64,000 nucleotides of DNA from an uncultured Christensenella sp. (lineage in GTDB: Bacteria > Bacillota > Clostridia > Christensenellales > UBA1242), in contig CASFBJ010000016.1 of the NCBI GenBank assembly GCA_949292875.1, forward strand, positions 1 through 64,000, written 5' to 3'. Position 1 is the stretch's first letter; each line of letters opens with the position of its first letter. Shown here piece after piece: positions 17,233-26,996 of this stretch. The translations under genes and the position numbers were made by a program. The notes beneath the pieces are model-generated. The model did no database searches and had not been told where the DNA came from. It was given only the letters and a program-made list of their open reading frames with translations.

Positions 17233-17907
17233 TTATTGCACCTCACAAAGAACTTTCATTGGAGTACCTTGTTTAACAATCTCTCCATCACTCATAACTA
17301 TAAGTCTATCCATAACGCTAATAAGTTTTTCTTGATGAGAAACTATCATAATCATAGGATTCCCTTGAAATCTTAAATTTTGAAAAACTTGAATTAGTTT
17401 ACTAAATGACCACAAATCTATACCTGCTTCAGGTTCATCAAAAATCAAGCATTTACTTTTCTTGAAAAGTATACTTGCTATTTCTAATCTTTTTAGTTCC
17501 CCACCAGACAAATTGCTATCTAATTCTCTATCTAAGTAAGAATTAGGACAAAGACCTAAAGTTGAAAGTACTTTGCATTGCTCTTTTCTATCTAATTTTC
17601 TTCCCGCAGATATCTCAAACAATTTACTTATAGATACACCTTTAAACTTAACAGGTTGCTGAAAAGCAAAACTAATACCTAATTTAGCTCTTTCTGTTAT
17701 ACTTAAATTAGTAATATCTTCGCCATCAAAAAACACTTGTCCACTTGTAGGTTTTTCTATTCCCATCACAACTTTCATTAAAGTAGATTTACCACTTCCG
17801 TTTGCGCCAGTGATAGCAACCATTTCTCCATAATCAATTGAAAGATTAATATTTTTTAATATTTTTTTACCTTCTTTTTCAACACATATATTCTTAAATT
17901 CTAACAT
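17233..17907 (-). CDS. SufC-like ATPase of Fe-S assembly (SmsC-type)
   Basis: A 224-aa soluble ABC ATPase that would power the SufB-like scaffold. It has Walker A GANGSGKST, Q-loop with FAFQQP, the SufC-type signature LSGGELKRLEIA, Walker B CLIFDEPEAGID and the switch His in VSHQEK. EAGID after Walker B is close to the EtDSGLD/EAGID form of SufC-type ATPases and argues against an importer subunit. The frame is open further upstream, but the ATG at 17907 with AAGGAG is the right start. There is no permease next to it; the partner is the overlapping SufB-like gene. Confidence 0.85.
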   Translation of the reverse strand: MLEFKNICVEKEGKKILKNINLSIDYGEMVAITGANGSGKSTLMKVVMGIEKPTSGQVFFDGEDITNLSITERAKLGISFAFQQPVKFKGVSISKLFEISAGRKLDRKEQCKVLSTLGLCPNSYLDRELDSNLSGGELKRLEIASILFKKSKCLIFDEPEAGIDLWSFSKLIQVFQNLRFQGNPMIMIVSHQEKLISVMDRLIVMSDGEIVKQGTPMKVLCEVQ

Positions 17908-17998
17908 AAGGCTCCTTTTATGAAGAATTATAACACGATACATCATTTTTTTCAAGAGTTTATTATACAAGAATTAAAAAAAAGGATATGTATCCTTT

Positions 17999-19444
17999 TT
18001 ATAATCTTGAAATAGTATTTTGCATTCTTCTTAGACTTTCTTCTTTTCCAAGAACATGCAATATTTCACCGCTTCCACAAGGAGTAACAGTTTGCCCAGA
18101 AACTGCAATACGAACAGGCCACATTACAAACCCTAACTTATAACCTTTTTCGTTTGCATATTTGCTTAATATGTTGTTTAATTTTTCTTGTGTCCAATCT
18201 TTCTCGCCTTGCAAAAGAGTGACAACATCTATAAGTACTGCTTTAGAATTTTCTAAATTTGTTTTATTTTTCTTATTTATTAAAAGTTCTAAATCAAAAT
18301 CTGGATATTTATAAAAGAACTGTAATTTTTCTTCAAGTTCATTTGCATTACTTATTCTTGTTTGCATAAAATCGCTTAAAAATAACCAATTATCTTTGAT
18401 AATATTAGGCAATTTTTCAATATATGGTGCTGTATAGTCTAAAAATTCTTGTTTACTTAACCTAGTTATATATTCGCTATTAAACCAATTCAACTTTTTA
18501 TAATCAAATATTGAATCAGATTTTACTAAACCTTCTAAAGTGAATAAATCTACAAGTTCATTTAGAGAGAAAATTTCTCTTTCCAATTTTGAACTCCAAC
18601 CTAAAAGAGCAACATAATTGATTATAGCTTGAGTTAAATATCCTTCGCTTACTAAATCTTCAAAACTTTTTGCACCATGTCTTTTAGATAATTTTGAAAC
18701 ACTTCCATCTTCATTTTGTCCTAAAATTTGAGAAAGATGTGCAATTTTAGGACTTTCCCAACCAAAAGCCTTATATAAAAGTTCATACTTAGGAGTAGAT
18801 GAAATATATTCTCTACCTCTCATCACATGAGTTATACCCATAAGATGATCGTCAATTACATTTGCAAAATTGTATGTAGGCATTCCATCACTTTTTAATA
18901 ATATCTGGTCATCAAGCGTACTATTTTCTACTCTTATTTCGCCATAAACTTCATCATAAAAAACAGTTTCACCATCAAGAGGCATTTTTTGTCTTATAAC
19001 ATAAGGTTTTCCGTTTTTTAAGTTTTGCTCTACTTCTTCTTTGCTAAGATTTCTACAATGTCTATCGTATCCAGCAAAATTATTTTCTTCTTTACTATCG
19101 TGTTCATGAGTTTTTTCACAAAAACAATAATAAGCAAACCCTTTGTCTACTAACTCATGTGCATATTTTTTATATATATCTACCCTTTCACTTTGCACAT
19201 ATGGTCCATAATTTCCGCCTTTATCAGGGCCTTCATCATAGTCTAGATTTGCCATTTTTAATGAATTATATATTACATCTATAGCATCATCTACATACCT
19301 ACTTCTGTCGGTATCTTCTATACGCAATATATATGTACCGTTATTATGTCTAGCAAAAAGATACGCATATAATGCAGTTCTAAGATTTCCTATATGCATA
19401 TACCCAGTAGGACTAGGAGCGTATCTAGTTCTTACTTTCATCAT
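17999..19444 (-). CDS. gltX: Glutamyl-tRNA synthetase
   Basis: Class I synthetase charging tRNA-Glu (and in many Clostridia also tRNA-Gln for later amidation). The 481-aa product has APSPTGYMHIGNLRTALYAY (HIGH motif region) at about 8-27, the acceptor-binding domain, the KMSKS-equivalent KLSKRHG near residue 255, and an all-helical C-terminal anticodon-binding part of normal length. An AAGGAG site precedes two adjacent ATG codons; either could be used. No T-box is seen upstream, unlike glyS. Confidence 0.95.
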   Translation of the reverse strand: MMKVRTRYAPSPTGYMHIGNLRTALYAYLFARHNNGTYILRIEDTDRSRYVDDAIDVIYNSLKMANLDYDEGPDKGGNYGPYVQSERVDIYKKYAHELVDKGFAYYCFCEKTHEHDSKEENNFAGYDRHCRNLSKEEVEQNLKNGKPYVIRQKMPLDGETVFYDEVYGEIRVENSTLDDQILLKSDGMPTYNFANVIDDHLMGITHVMRGREYISSTPKYELLYKAFGWESPKIAHLSQILGQNEDGSVSKLSKRHGAKSFEDLVSEGYLTQAIINYVALLGWSSKLEREIFSLNELVDLFTLEGLVKSDSIFDYKKLNWFNSEYITRLSKQEFLDYTAPYIEKLPNIIKDNWLFLSDFMQTRISNANELEEKLQFFYKYPDFDLELLINKKNKTNLENSKAVLIDVVTLLQGEKDWTQEKLNNILSKYANEKGYKLGFVMWPVRIAVSGQTVTPCGSGEILHVLGKEESLRRMQNTISRL

Positions 19445-19517
19445 TTTATCTCCTTCAATTAATTATGTTCAAAATAACTATTTATAACATTTTAAAAATT
19501 TATATCATACAATTACA

Positions 19518-20102
19518 TCATACGAAATGTTTTATAAAAGTTTTCCTATGTATAGGACAAGCACCATATTTCTTAAGTAATTCTATATGTTGTTTTGTCC
19601 CATAACCTTTATGCTTTGCAAATGCATACTCTGGATAAATCTTATCATATTCTTTCATCTTTCTATCCCTATATACTTTTGCAAGTATAGATGCTGCAGC
19701 AATACTATAACTTAGAGCATCGCCATGAATTATATTTTCTTGTTTTATACTTGTATCTATACTAACCGCATCTATTAAAACAATTTCAGGTTTAATGCTT
19801 AAACTCTCAATGCAATTTTTCATACCAAGTTTTGTAGCATTTAATATATTTATCTCATCTATTGTTTTTTCATCAACTTCACATATTGCATAATCTATTG
19901 CTTTTTCTATAATTTCATCATACAACTTTTCACGCTTTTTTTCAGTAAGTTTTTTACTATCATTTATTCCTTCAATTATATCTTCACTATCTAAAGGCAT
20001 GACTACACAAGCGCAAACGACAGGACCTGCAAGAGGACCACGACCGGCTTCATCTATACCCGCAATTATGCAATCTTTGTACTTTTCTTCGTATTCAAAC
20101 AT
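19518..20102 (-). CDS. rnhB: Ribonuclease HII
   Basis: Cuts the RNA strand of RNA-DNA hybrids and starts removal of misincorporated ribonucleotides. The 194-aa product has the RNase HII opening AGIDEAGRGPLAGPVV at 14-29 with the DE dyad, the third acidic residue in IVLIDAVSID, the conserved ASILAKVYRDR, and the last metal ligand region HKGYGTKQHI. Length is typical of the minimal form. Confidence 0.95.
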   Translation of the reverse strand: MFEYEEKYKDCIIAGIDEAGRGPLAGPVVCACVVMPLDSEDIIEGINDSKKLTEKKREKLYDEIIEKAIDYAICEVDEKTIDEINILNATKLGMKNCIESLSIKPEIVLIDAVSIDTSIKQENIIHGDALSYSIAAASILAKVYRDRKMKEYDKIYPEYAFAKHKGYGTKQHIELLKKYGACPIHRKTFIKHFV

Positions 20103-20113
20103 ACACTCTATAC

Positions 20114-20137
20114 TTAAAAAAACGCATAAGCGTTTTT
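20114..20137. terminator. Intrinsic terminator of the rubrerythrin gene
   Basis: AAAAAAACGC-ATAA-GCGTTTTTTT hairpin, symmetrical and so active in both directions. It lies just after the rubrerythrin stop and before the rnhB start. Confidence 0.8.
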
Positions 20138-20140
20138 TTA

Positions 20141-20677
20141 TTAATAATTTTCCTTTCTTATTTCAAAAAAACTTTGTGGGTGGTCGCAAACTGGACAAAC
20201 TTCAGGCGCCTTAGTTCCTACAACTATATGTCCGCAATTTCTGCATTCCCAAACTTTTACTTCAGACTTTTCAAATACTTGCTTAGTTTCAACATTTTGC
20301 AAAAGTTTTCTATATCTTTCTTCGTGCATTTTCTCTATTTCACCAACTGCACGGAACTTTTTAGCAAGTTCAGGGAAACCTTCTTCTTCAGCAGTTTTTG
20401 CAAATCTTTCATACATATCTGTCCATTCGTAATTTTCGCCACTTGCAGCCTCAGTTAAGTTTTGCACTGTATTACCTATTCCTTGCAACTCCTTGAACCA
20501 TATCTTTGCGTGTTCTTTTTCATTATCAGCAGTATTTTGGAATAATGCAGATATTTGTTCGTATCCTTCTTTCTTTGCAACACTTGCAAAATATGTGTAC
20601 TTATTTCTTGCTTGACTTTCACCAGCAAAAGCCTCTAAAAGATTTTTTTCAGTTTGAGTTCCTTTATATTTGTTCAT
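20141..20677 (-). CDS. rbr: Rubrerythrin
   Basis: Peroxide-reducing diiron protein of anaerobes. The 178-aa product has the N-terminal ferritin-like four-helix domain with diiron ligands in [17 protein letters not shown]-type helix 1, EKEHAKIW and [12 protein letters not shown]-terminal rubredoxin domain follows, with CRNCGH and [11 protein letters not shown] supplying the four Cys for one iron. It is monocistronic, with its own terminator and a TATACT -10-like element about 40 bases upstream of the ATG. A ferritin-like relative lies at 62.8 kb. Confidence 0.95.
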   Translation of the reverse strand: MNKYKGTQTEKNLLEAFAGESQARNKYTYFASVAKKEGYEQISALFQNTADNEKEHAKIWFKELQGIGNTVQNLTEAASGENYEWTDMYERFAKTAEEEGFPELAKKFRAVGEIEKMHEERYRKLLQNVETKQVFEKSEVKVWECRNCGHIVVGTKAPEVCPVCDHPQSFFEIRKENY

Positions 20678-20765
20678 TGTATATCTCCTTAAAAAAATGT
20701 ACTAATACTAGAGTATAGCACATTTTCTAAAAAAACAAAATATTTTCAAAAAATTTTTAAAATTT

Positions 20766-21449
20766 TTATCTGTACATTTCCATTTCTTTATATTTATCAT
20801 CTTTTTTAGTAATAGGAGTATTTTGAATAGCAATAAAATTATCTGCATAATCAATTATCTCGCCTATTTGACTCTGTAAAAATTCTTTTAATTCTTCTAT
20901 TCTTTCTTGCAATTTATAAACCTTAAAAATGATATCACTATTTTTACAAGTTATACTATCCATATTTTCTGTATTGCCAATAGGTTCATTATTTTCTTCG
21001 CTTTCACCTTGTTGATTATTATCATTTTCTTTTAATACATCTTCTTCATTTTTTTCATTATTATTATCTTCTATTGCAACATAACTTTCATCTTTACCAA
21101 TGCTATTAATAGCACTTTCTATATCTATATCAATATCATCTCCAACACTTATCATTTTTGCTGTTGCAATTTTATTAAAAACTTCTTGCATATACTCTTC
21201 AGAAGGTAGCAACGCTTGATGATTTAACAAAATTTCATACATAGCAAGATATCTTAATTTTTGTGTTTTAAGTTTAAATCTTATATTTCCCAAGTTAATA
21301 AATTCTCTCAATAATGTTGCGTAATTAAAATTTTCATATTCTGATAAATATGCACAAAATTGCATTTGATTTTTATTTATCAATAAAAGCTCTCTTGGAG
21401 AAAAGTAGAAATCTAATGCACTTGCTTCTGGATACACTGTCTTTAACAT
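20766..21449 (-). CDS. Hypothetical acidic protein with central linker
   Basis: A 227-aa protein with no signal peptide or membrane segment. Residues 1-125 look folded and helical (PEASALDFYFSPRELLLIN, then a Leu/Tyr-rich region). Residues about 126-170 form an Asn/Glu-rich low-complexity linker, and a coiled-coil-like helix (VYKLQERIEELKEFLQSQIG) follows. I do not recognise a family. An AAGGAG site gives a clear start. Its upstream neighbour is divergent, so it is its own unit. Confidence 0.6.
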   Translation of the reverse strand: MLKTVYPEASALDFYFSPRELLLINKNQMQFCAYLSEYENFNYATLLREFINLGNIRFKLKTQKLRYLAMYEILLNHQALLPSEEYMQEVFNKIATAKMISVGDDIDIDIESAINSIGKDESYVAIEDNNNEKNEEDVLKENDNNQQGESEENNEPIGNTENMDSITCKNSDIIFKVYKLQERIEELKEFLQSQIGEIIDYADNFIAIQNTPITKKDDKYKEMEMYR

Positions 21450-21661
21450 AAAAAATCTCCTTAAATAAACTATAATTATTTTATCACATTAGCAATAATA
21501 TGTCAAGACTTGTTTTAAACTATAAGAATTACCTATTAAAAGCAAAATTTTTTCTTTACACAACAAGTTTTAAAGAATATTGACAATTTTAATTTTAATT
21601 AAATTCTAAAAACTAAAATTAAAACTTATTAATAATAAAAATTTAAAAATAATAAAAATTT

Positions 21662-21689
21662 TTGCATTATATTTTATTTTTGCTATAAT
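21662..21689 (+). promoter_or_regulatory. Sigma-A-like promoter of the sbcD-like gene
   Basis: TTGCAT (21662-21667), 16-base spacer, TATAAT (21684-21689), about 31 bases upstream of the ATG. Confidence 0.55.
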
Positions 21690-21720
21690 TATATATGAAA
21701 AATATGTATGGATGGTAAAT

Positions 21721-22794
21721 ATGAAAATAATACACACTGCAGATTTACACATAGATAGCAAAATGGAAAGTAACTTAAGTGTAGAAAAAGCAAAAGAAAG
21801 AAGAAATGAGATAAAACAAACTTTTGTAAGGCTTATTGAATACGCTAAAAAACATGAAGTGAAAATTATAATTATAGCAGGCGACCTTTTTGATACTAAC
21901 GAGATATCTAATAGAACAAAAAATCTCATTCTTGATTTAATAAGACAAAATACAGATATTTCTTTCCTATTTTTAAACGGAAACCATGATGAAAGTATAT
22001 ACAAAGAAGAAAATATCCCTGAAAACTTTTTACACTTTGAAAACAACTGGACTTACTTTAATTTTGATGATATAACAATAGCAGGTATAACGCTTGGAGA
22101 AAAATATAATGAAAATATTTTTGACAACTTACACCTAAGCGAAAATAGAAAAAATATAGTTGTACTTCATGGTCAAATAACAAAAGGGAGCATAGAATAT
22201 GTACCTTATGGCATCAATCTCAATTTATTAAAAAACAAAAACATAGACTATCTTGCATTAGGACACATTCACGAGTATAGTTTTGGTAAACTTGATGACA
22301 GAGGTTACTACGCTTATAGCGGAGCATTAGAAGGTAGAGGTTTTGACGAATGTGGTGAAAAAGGTTTTGTTTTTTTAGAGTTTGAACAAGATGGTTTAAA
22401 ACATCTTTTTGTTCCTTTTGCTACACGAAAATTTTATGAACTAGAAATAGATGTTTCTCACTGCTCAAATATGGTTGAAATGATGCAATTAATAAATGAA
22501 AATACAAAAGACATAGGAAAAGAAAATCTAATTAAAATCATATTAAAAGGTGAACTAGAAAAAGATTTTGAAAAAGATATAGATTACTTACTCACCAACT
22601 TAAATGAAAAATATTATTTTGTAAAAATAGAAGATAAAACAAAAATAAAAATTGACTTACAGGCACTACAGGCAGACATATCTTTAAAAGGCGAATACAT
22701 TAGGCAGGTACTAGGTAGCAATGAAATACCTGAAGAAGATAAAAATGACATAATCATGTATGGAATAAAAGCTTTAGAAGGAGAAGATTTTTAA
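21721..22794 (+). CDS. SbcD/YhaO-like DNA repair exonuclease
   Basis: A 357-aa calcineurin-like metallophosphoesterase of the Mre11/SbcD/YhaO group, expected to be the nuclease subunit paired with the ATPase encoded next. The metal motifs occur in order: HTADLHID at 4-11, AGDLFD, NGNHDE, VLHGQI and LGHIHEY. The ATG at 21721 puts the HTADLH motif at the family's usual distance from the start. The next gene begins four bases after the stop, so the two proteins are made together. It is shorter than SbcD (about 400) and closer in layout to Bacillus YhaO. Confidence 0.85.
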   Translation: MKIIHTADLHIDSKMESNLSVEKAKERRNEIKQTFVRLIEYAKKHEVKIIIIAGDLFDTNEISNRTKNLILDLIRQNTDISFLFLNGNHDESIYKEENIPENFLHFENNWTYFNFDDITIAGITLGEKYNENIFDNLHLSENRKNIVVLHGQITKGSIEYVPYGINLNLLKNKNIDYLALGHIHEYSFGKLDDRGYYAYSGALEGRGFDECGEKGFVFLEFEQDGLKHLFVPFATRKFYELEIDVSHCSNMVEMMQLINENTKDIGKENLIKIILKGELEKDFEKDIDYLLTNLNEKYYFVKIEDKTKIKIDLQALQADISLKGEYIRQVLGSNEIPEEDKNDIIMYGIKALEGEDF

Positions 22795-22797
22795 TAA

Positions 22798-24957
22798 ATG
22801 AAAATTCATCAAATACATATAGAAAATTTTGGAAAACTACATGACTTTACACTAAATTTTGAAGATGGTATCAATGAAATAAATGAAAAAAATGGTTATG
22901 GTAAAACTACACTTATGGCATTTATAAAATCTATGCTATATGGCTTCCCTTCTACTACTAGTAAAAACATTCAAAAAAATGAACGCCTACGCTATTTACC
23001 TTGGAACAAGCAAACTTATGGCGGATATATGATTTGCGAGTTTGAAGATAAACAATATAGAATAGAAAGAACATTCTCTACAAAAAATAGTGACGATGAG
23101 TGCGGTATATACAACTTAAAAACTATGGAAAAACTAAATATTGAAGATATAGGTCTACATTTTTTAGGTTTAGATGCAAGCAGTTTTGAACGCAGTGTGT
23201 ATATAGGCGGAAATATGCTTGAAACAAGTGCGAACTCAGTCTTAATAGGAAAATTAACAAAATTAAATGCAAGCAGTCAAGAAAGCATAAGTAATTATGA
23301 AAATGCACTAAAAATACTAGATACAAAAAGAGCATATTACTTAAAAACAGGCAATCGTGGAGCAATATATGACAAGAAAGAAAAAATAAGTACTCTTCAA
23401 AGAACTTTAAGCGAAATTAAACAATCTATAGAATTTAGCAAAAAATATGATGAAGAAATAAAAGATTTGCAAAAAGAAGAAAAAGGAATAATAGACAAAA
23501 TCAAATTAATAGAAGAAAATATCACAATTGCATCAAAAGAAAATGAAAAACAAGCTACAAGAAAACATTTTAATTCGCTTGTAAGTAACAAAGAAAAAAT
23601 AATGCAAGAAATAACAAAAATAGAAAATTGTTGTCCAAACGGCATACCAAGCGATGAAGCAATACAAATATGCACAGAAAAACTTGTTGAAAAAAATAAA
23701 CAATTAGCATTACAAGAACAATCTTTTAGAAAAATGAAAGATTTAGAAGAAAATCAACCAATCTTAAAAGATTTTAAAGAACAAGAAAAAAAAGCACAAA
23801 TGCTCATTCAAAACACATCGCAAGTAAACAAAAACAATAAACCAATATTATTTGCAATAATAGGATTAGGAGTATTGTTTGTGTTAGCAGGATTAATATT
23901 TGCACCATTAATAAATGTAATCTTAGGCATAGGTTTTTGCATTATAGGAATATTTACTATATGTTTTAGTTTGTGGAAGTTGTCAAAAATTAAAAAACAA
24001 TGTTCAAACATTACAAATAATAGAAAAGAGTTGCAAATATTACTTAATCTAGATAAAAACTACTCTACTCAAGATGCTCAAAAGGCACTGATTAAACTTG
24101 AAAGCATATACGAAATATATAACGAAGAAAAAGAAAATAACATAGAATTTGAAAAGAATATAAATAAATTAGAACAAGAAATTAATCTATTCTTTTCAAG
24201 TTTTAAAAATATTCCAACAGATAAAAATACCGCTTTAGAAGTGATTAAAAAATATAAAATACGATATGATGATTTAAACAATGAATTACAATCTTTTATT
24301 AAACAAATAGAAGATTTTGACACAGAAAAATTAGACACACCTGACATAAAGTTTGACTTATACACACTTAATAAGCAAAAGACAGAATGTAATAATGAAT
24401 TAAATGAAATAAGAAAATTAATCATAGATAAAAGCAACAAAAAAGCAAATGAAGATATAAAGGCAGATAGTTTATTTGAAGTAAATGCAGAATTAAACAA
24501 AACATACGAAGAATTAAAACTTTATGAAAAAACTTATTCAAATATCATGTTTGCTTATAACTACTTGAAAAAAGCAAAATTAGAATTAGGAAATAGATAC
24601 ATCACTCCTACACAAAACAAACTTAATGAACTTGTAGAACTTTGTCCATACCTAAAGCCATACTCTCCTATTACTTTAAAAGAAGATTTGACACTAATGT
24701 ATGAAGAACAAGGCAAACTTAGAGATGAACAAACATTTAGTAGTGGACTTTTAGTTTCATCTTCAATTCTTGTTAGATTTGCACTTGCAAGCATAATTTT
24801 TGATAAAGAACCTTGTACTATATTTCTTGATGACCCTTTTACAAGCCTAGATAAAGAAAACTTTAACTACATAAAACAAACTATTTCTACTCTTTCAAAA
24901 CAATATCAAATTATTTACTTTACATGTGCTCAATCTCGTTCACTAATAACAAACTAA
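22798..24957 (+). CDS. YhaN-like AAA ATPase (SbcC/Rad50 relative)
   Basis: A 719-aa SMC-like ATPase. Walker A is EKNGYGKTTL at about 32-41. Long coiled coils (about 180-330 and 400-580) flank a central hydrophobic pair of segments (about 342-390), a feature of the YhaN family that suggests membrane anchoring. The C-terminal ABC signature region (FSSGLLVSSS) precedes Walker B TIFLDDPFTSLD. It is translated right after the nuclease gene and is the expected partner in a membrane-bound end-processing complex. It is shorter than SbcC (about 1000 aa). Role in repair is inferred from family and pairing. Confidence 0.85.
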   Translation: MKIHQIHIENFGKLHDFTLNFEDGINEINEKNGYGKTTLMAFIKSMLYGFPSTTSKNIQKNERLRYLPWNKQTYGGYMICEFEDKQYRIERTFSTKNSDDECGIYNLKTMEKLNIEDIGLHFLGLDASSFERSVYIGGNMLETSANSVLIGKLTKLNASSQESISNYENALKILDTKRAYYLKTGNRGAIYDKKEKISTLQRTLSEIKQSIEFSKKYDEEIKDLQKEEKGIIDKIKLIEENITIASKENEKQATRKHFNSLVSNKEKIMQEITKIENCCPNGIPSDEAIQICTEKLVEKNKQLALQEQSFRKMKDLEENQPILKDFKEQEKKAQMLIQNTSQVNKNNKPILFAIIGLGVLFVLAGLIFAPLINVILGIGFCIIGIFTICFSLWKLSKIKKQCSNITNNRKELQILLNLDKNYSTQDAQKALIKLESIYEIYNEEKENNIEFEKNINKLEQEINLFFSSFKNIPTDKNTALEVIKKYKIRYDDLNNELQSFIKQIEDFDTEKLDTPDIKFDLYTLNKQKTECNNELNEIRKLIIDKSNKKANEDIKADSLFEVNAELNKTYEELKLYEKTYSNIMFAYNYLKKAKLELGNRYITPTQNKLNELVELCPYLKPYSPITLKEDLTLMYEEQGKLRDEQTFSSGLLVSSSILVRFALASIIFDKEPCTIFLDDPFTSLDKENFNYIKQTISTLSKQYQIIYFTCAQSRSLITN

Positions 24958-25006
24958 AAAATGTAAAATAAAATATGATAACTATATTTAAAATTTAGGA
25001 GAACAA

Positions 25007-26329
25007 ATGACAAATTTTTACTTAGCACAAATAGTAAGTATTGTAACTATATTATCAACTGTATTAGGACTATTTCAAAAAGAAAAGTTTAAAACTATGC
25101 TACATTTTACTATTTCAAACATTTCTATGATTGTAACATACGCTTTACTTGAAAGGTATCTATCAATAATTTTAGTTGCTATTGCAACTATAAGAACTAT
25201 TGTGTACTATATATACGCATACAAAAATCTTAAACCAAATACCTTAGTTGTAGTTAGTTTTGAAATCGTATTTGTACTAGTATGTATGTTTTTATGGACA
25301 GATTATGTAGACTTACTTATGCTTATCAATCTATGTATGCTTGCATATACGACATGGCAAGACAATATGAAGATTTTAAGGATAGGATATCTTATCTCTG
25401 CTATACTACTTATAGCATACAATCTTTTAGTCGGTGCATATGTTAGTTCAATAAGTGAAATTATTTTATTAGTTTTCTCAATATTAGCAATTATAAAATA
25501 TGACATAAAAAACAAGATAGACAATGTAGTTTTAGACTTTTACACAACTATATCAAAAACATATGAAATTGATATAAAAGACAATGAAAATTATATTAGT
25601 GTGTTTTCCAATAAAATTAAAGATGTTTTTAATAATTTTATTTATGTAAAAAAACCTTTAGAATACAAAAAAGATATAGAAATATATGAAAACTATTTGA
25701 TAGAACTCAACAGGAAACCCGCTATTTATTTTGAATCAGTAGATAATGAAAACATACAAACTATAATGGAAATAGCAAATAAAAATGTAATGCTTTATCA
25801 TGATGTCTGGATGAAACTTAGAACAGGATACAACACAAGACATAAAAAATGCTTATTAGAAAATCTAGAATTTAAAGAATGTGATGCAACTTATAAAAAA
25901 GATATATTGCATTTATTTGATAAAGGTTTTATTCATTTTAATAGCAAAAATATATATAAATATGAAGAAGAATATCTTCAAAACTATGAAGAAAAACTAG
26001 ATAATGAATACTTAATAGAAAATCATATGGTACCTTATATGGCATTTTATAATAATGTACCTATTTGTCTACTTTTTATATATAGACATGGTACTAATGC
26101 ATACATATGCCAAATAACAACACTCGAGCAGTACAGAAGAAAAGGTGTTGCATCTGCGCTTATTAGATACGCTATACAATGCGAAAGAAAAAATAATATA
26201 GAAGACTTTTATCTAGTTACAGAAAAATATACATTCTTAGAAACTTTTTACTTAAAAAATAACTTTGTTGAAATTTCTCAAGGAATATGTATAGAACCAA
26301 AGAAAAAACCAAAAAATATAAACGAATAA
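25007..26329 (+). CDS. YgjV-like membrane domain fused to GNAT acetyltransferase
   Basis: A 440-aa two-part protein. Residues 1-170 hold about six membrane segments and resemble the YgjV inner-membrane family, including KTMLHFTISNISMIVTYAL and LRIGYLISAILLIAYNLLVGA. Residues about 185-435 are cytoplasmic and end in a GNAT fold: ICQITTLEQYRRKGVASALI has the acetyl-CoA pyrophosphate-binding R/Q-x2-G/R-x-G/A pattern, followed by YLVTEKYTFLETFYLKNNF. The middle part (185-330) is not recognised. AGGAGA gives the start. It is followed 15 bases later by the deaminase gene. Substrate is unknown; acetylation at the inner membrane face is inference. Confidence 0.7.
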   Translation: MTNFYLAQIVSIVTILSTVLGLFQKEKFKTMLHFTISNISMIVTYALLERYLSIILVAIATIRTIVYYIYAYKNLKPNTLVVVSFEIVFVLVCMFLWTDYVDLLMLINLCMLAYTTWQDNMKILRIGYLISAILLIAYNLLVGAYVSSISEIILLVFSILAIIKYDIKNKIDNVVLDFYTTISKTYEIDIKDNENYISVFSNKIKDVFNNFIYVKKPLEYKKDIEIYENYLIELNRKPAIYFESVDNENIQTIMEIANKNVMLYHDVWMKLRTGYNTRHKKCLLENLEFKECDATYKKDILHLFDKGFIHFNSKNIYKYEEEYLQNYEEKLDNEYLIENHMVPYMAFYNNVPICLLFIYRHGTNAYICQITTLEQYRRKGVASALIRYAIQCERKNNIEDFYLVTEKYTFLETFYLKNNFVEISQGICIEPKKKPKNINE

Positions 26330-26344
26330 AAAGGAACTCAAAAT

Positions 26345-26806
26345 ATGAATAAATACATGAAAATAGCAATAGATGAAGCAAGAAAAGGCATACAAAACGC
26401 ACATGGTGGCCCTTTTGGAAGTTGCATAGTAAAAGACGGAAAAGTTATAGCAAGAGCACATAATAAAGTACTTCTAAAAGGCGACGCTACTTGCCATGGA
26501 GAAATGGAAGCAATACGACAAGCAAGCAAAAAACTTGGCACTTACGACCTTACAGGTTGCGAAATATACACAACAGGCGCCCCTTGTCCTATGTGTGCTT
26601 GCGCATGTCAATGGGCAAATATAAGCAAGATTTATTATGGTTGTACCATTACAGACAATGCAAATATAGGATTTAGAGATGAAAGATTTGAAAAAATATT
26701 TCATGAAATATATAAGAAAAACAGTTATTTTTTAGAAGTAGATAGAGATGCATGTTTAAAATTATATGAAGAATATATGAATATGGAAAATAAGATAAAC
26801 TATTAA
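26345..26806 (+). CDS. Guanine-deaminase-like zinc deaminase
   Basis: A 153-aa cytidine-deaminase-fold enzyme, probably converting guanine to xanthine. The zinc site is visible: HGEMEAIR near residue 52 (His ligand and catalytic Glu) and PCPMCACAC near 79. GPFGS near residue 26 and IGFRDERFEKIF in the C-terminal third match the GuaD-like subgroup better than tRNA adenosine deaminase (TadA). A Gly replaces the usual Ala in H(A)E. It follows the YgjV-GNAT gene at 15 bases with an AAGGAA site. Another nucleobase or nucleoside substrate is possible. Confidence 0.8.
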   Translation: MNKYMKIAIDEARKGIQNAHGGPFGSCIVKDGKVIARAHNKVLLKGDATCHGEMEAIRQASKKLGTYDLTGCEIYTTGAPCPMCACACQWANISKIYYGCTITDNANIGFRDERFEKIFHEIYKKNSYFLEVDRDACLKLYEEYMNMENKINY

Positions 26807-26912
26807 TGTAATTCTATTAAATATGAGTATATAAAATATGCTAAAATTTTTTATATAAATAATTACTTTAATGATATTATATACATACATTTATAATAAA
26901 TTTGCTTGTAAC

Positions 26913-26953
26913 AAAAAAAGAACTTTATCGCAAAATTTGATAAAGTTCTTTTT
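26913..26953. terminator. Bidirectional terminator between convergent genes
   Basis: Perfect 15-bp stem (26915-26929 with 26939-26953) with A-run and T-run at its ends. It lies between the plus-strand deaminase and the minus-strand membrane protein gene. Confidence 0.85.
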
Positions 26954-26996
26954 ACATTATATCTAGTTTTATTATAACATTAAAAACAAGAAATAT

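Noticed and set aside
20141-20677. Possible link of rubrerythrin with the downstream rnhB as an operon
   Set aside because: A strong symmetrical terminator (20114-20137) separates the two genes.
21606-22046. Minus-strand 146-codon frame over the start of the sbcD-like gene
   Set aside because: Antisense to clear phosphoesterase motifs and without a ribosome site; the Phe/Ile/Ser-rich product is a shadow.
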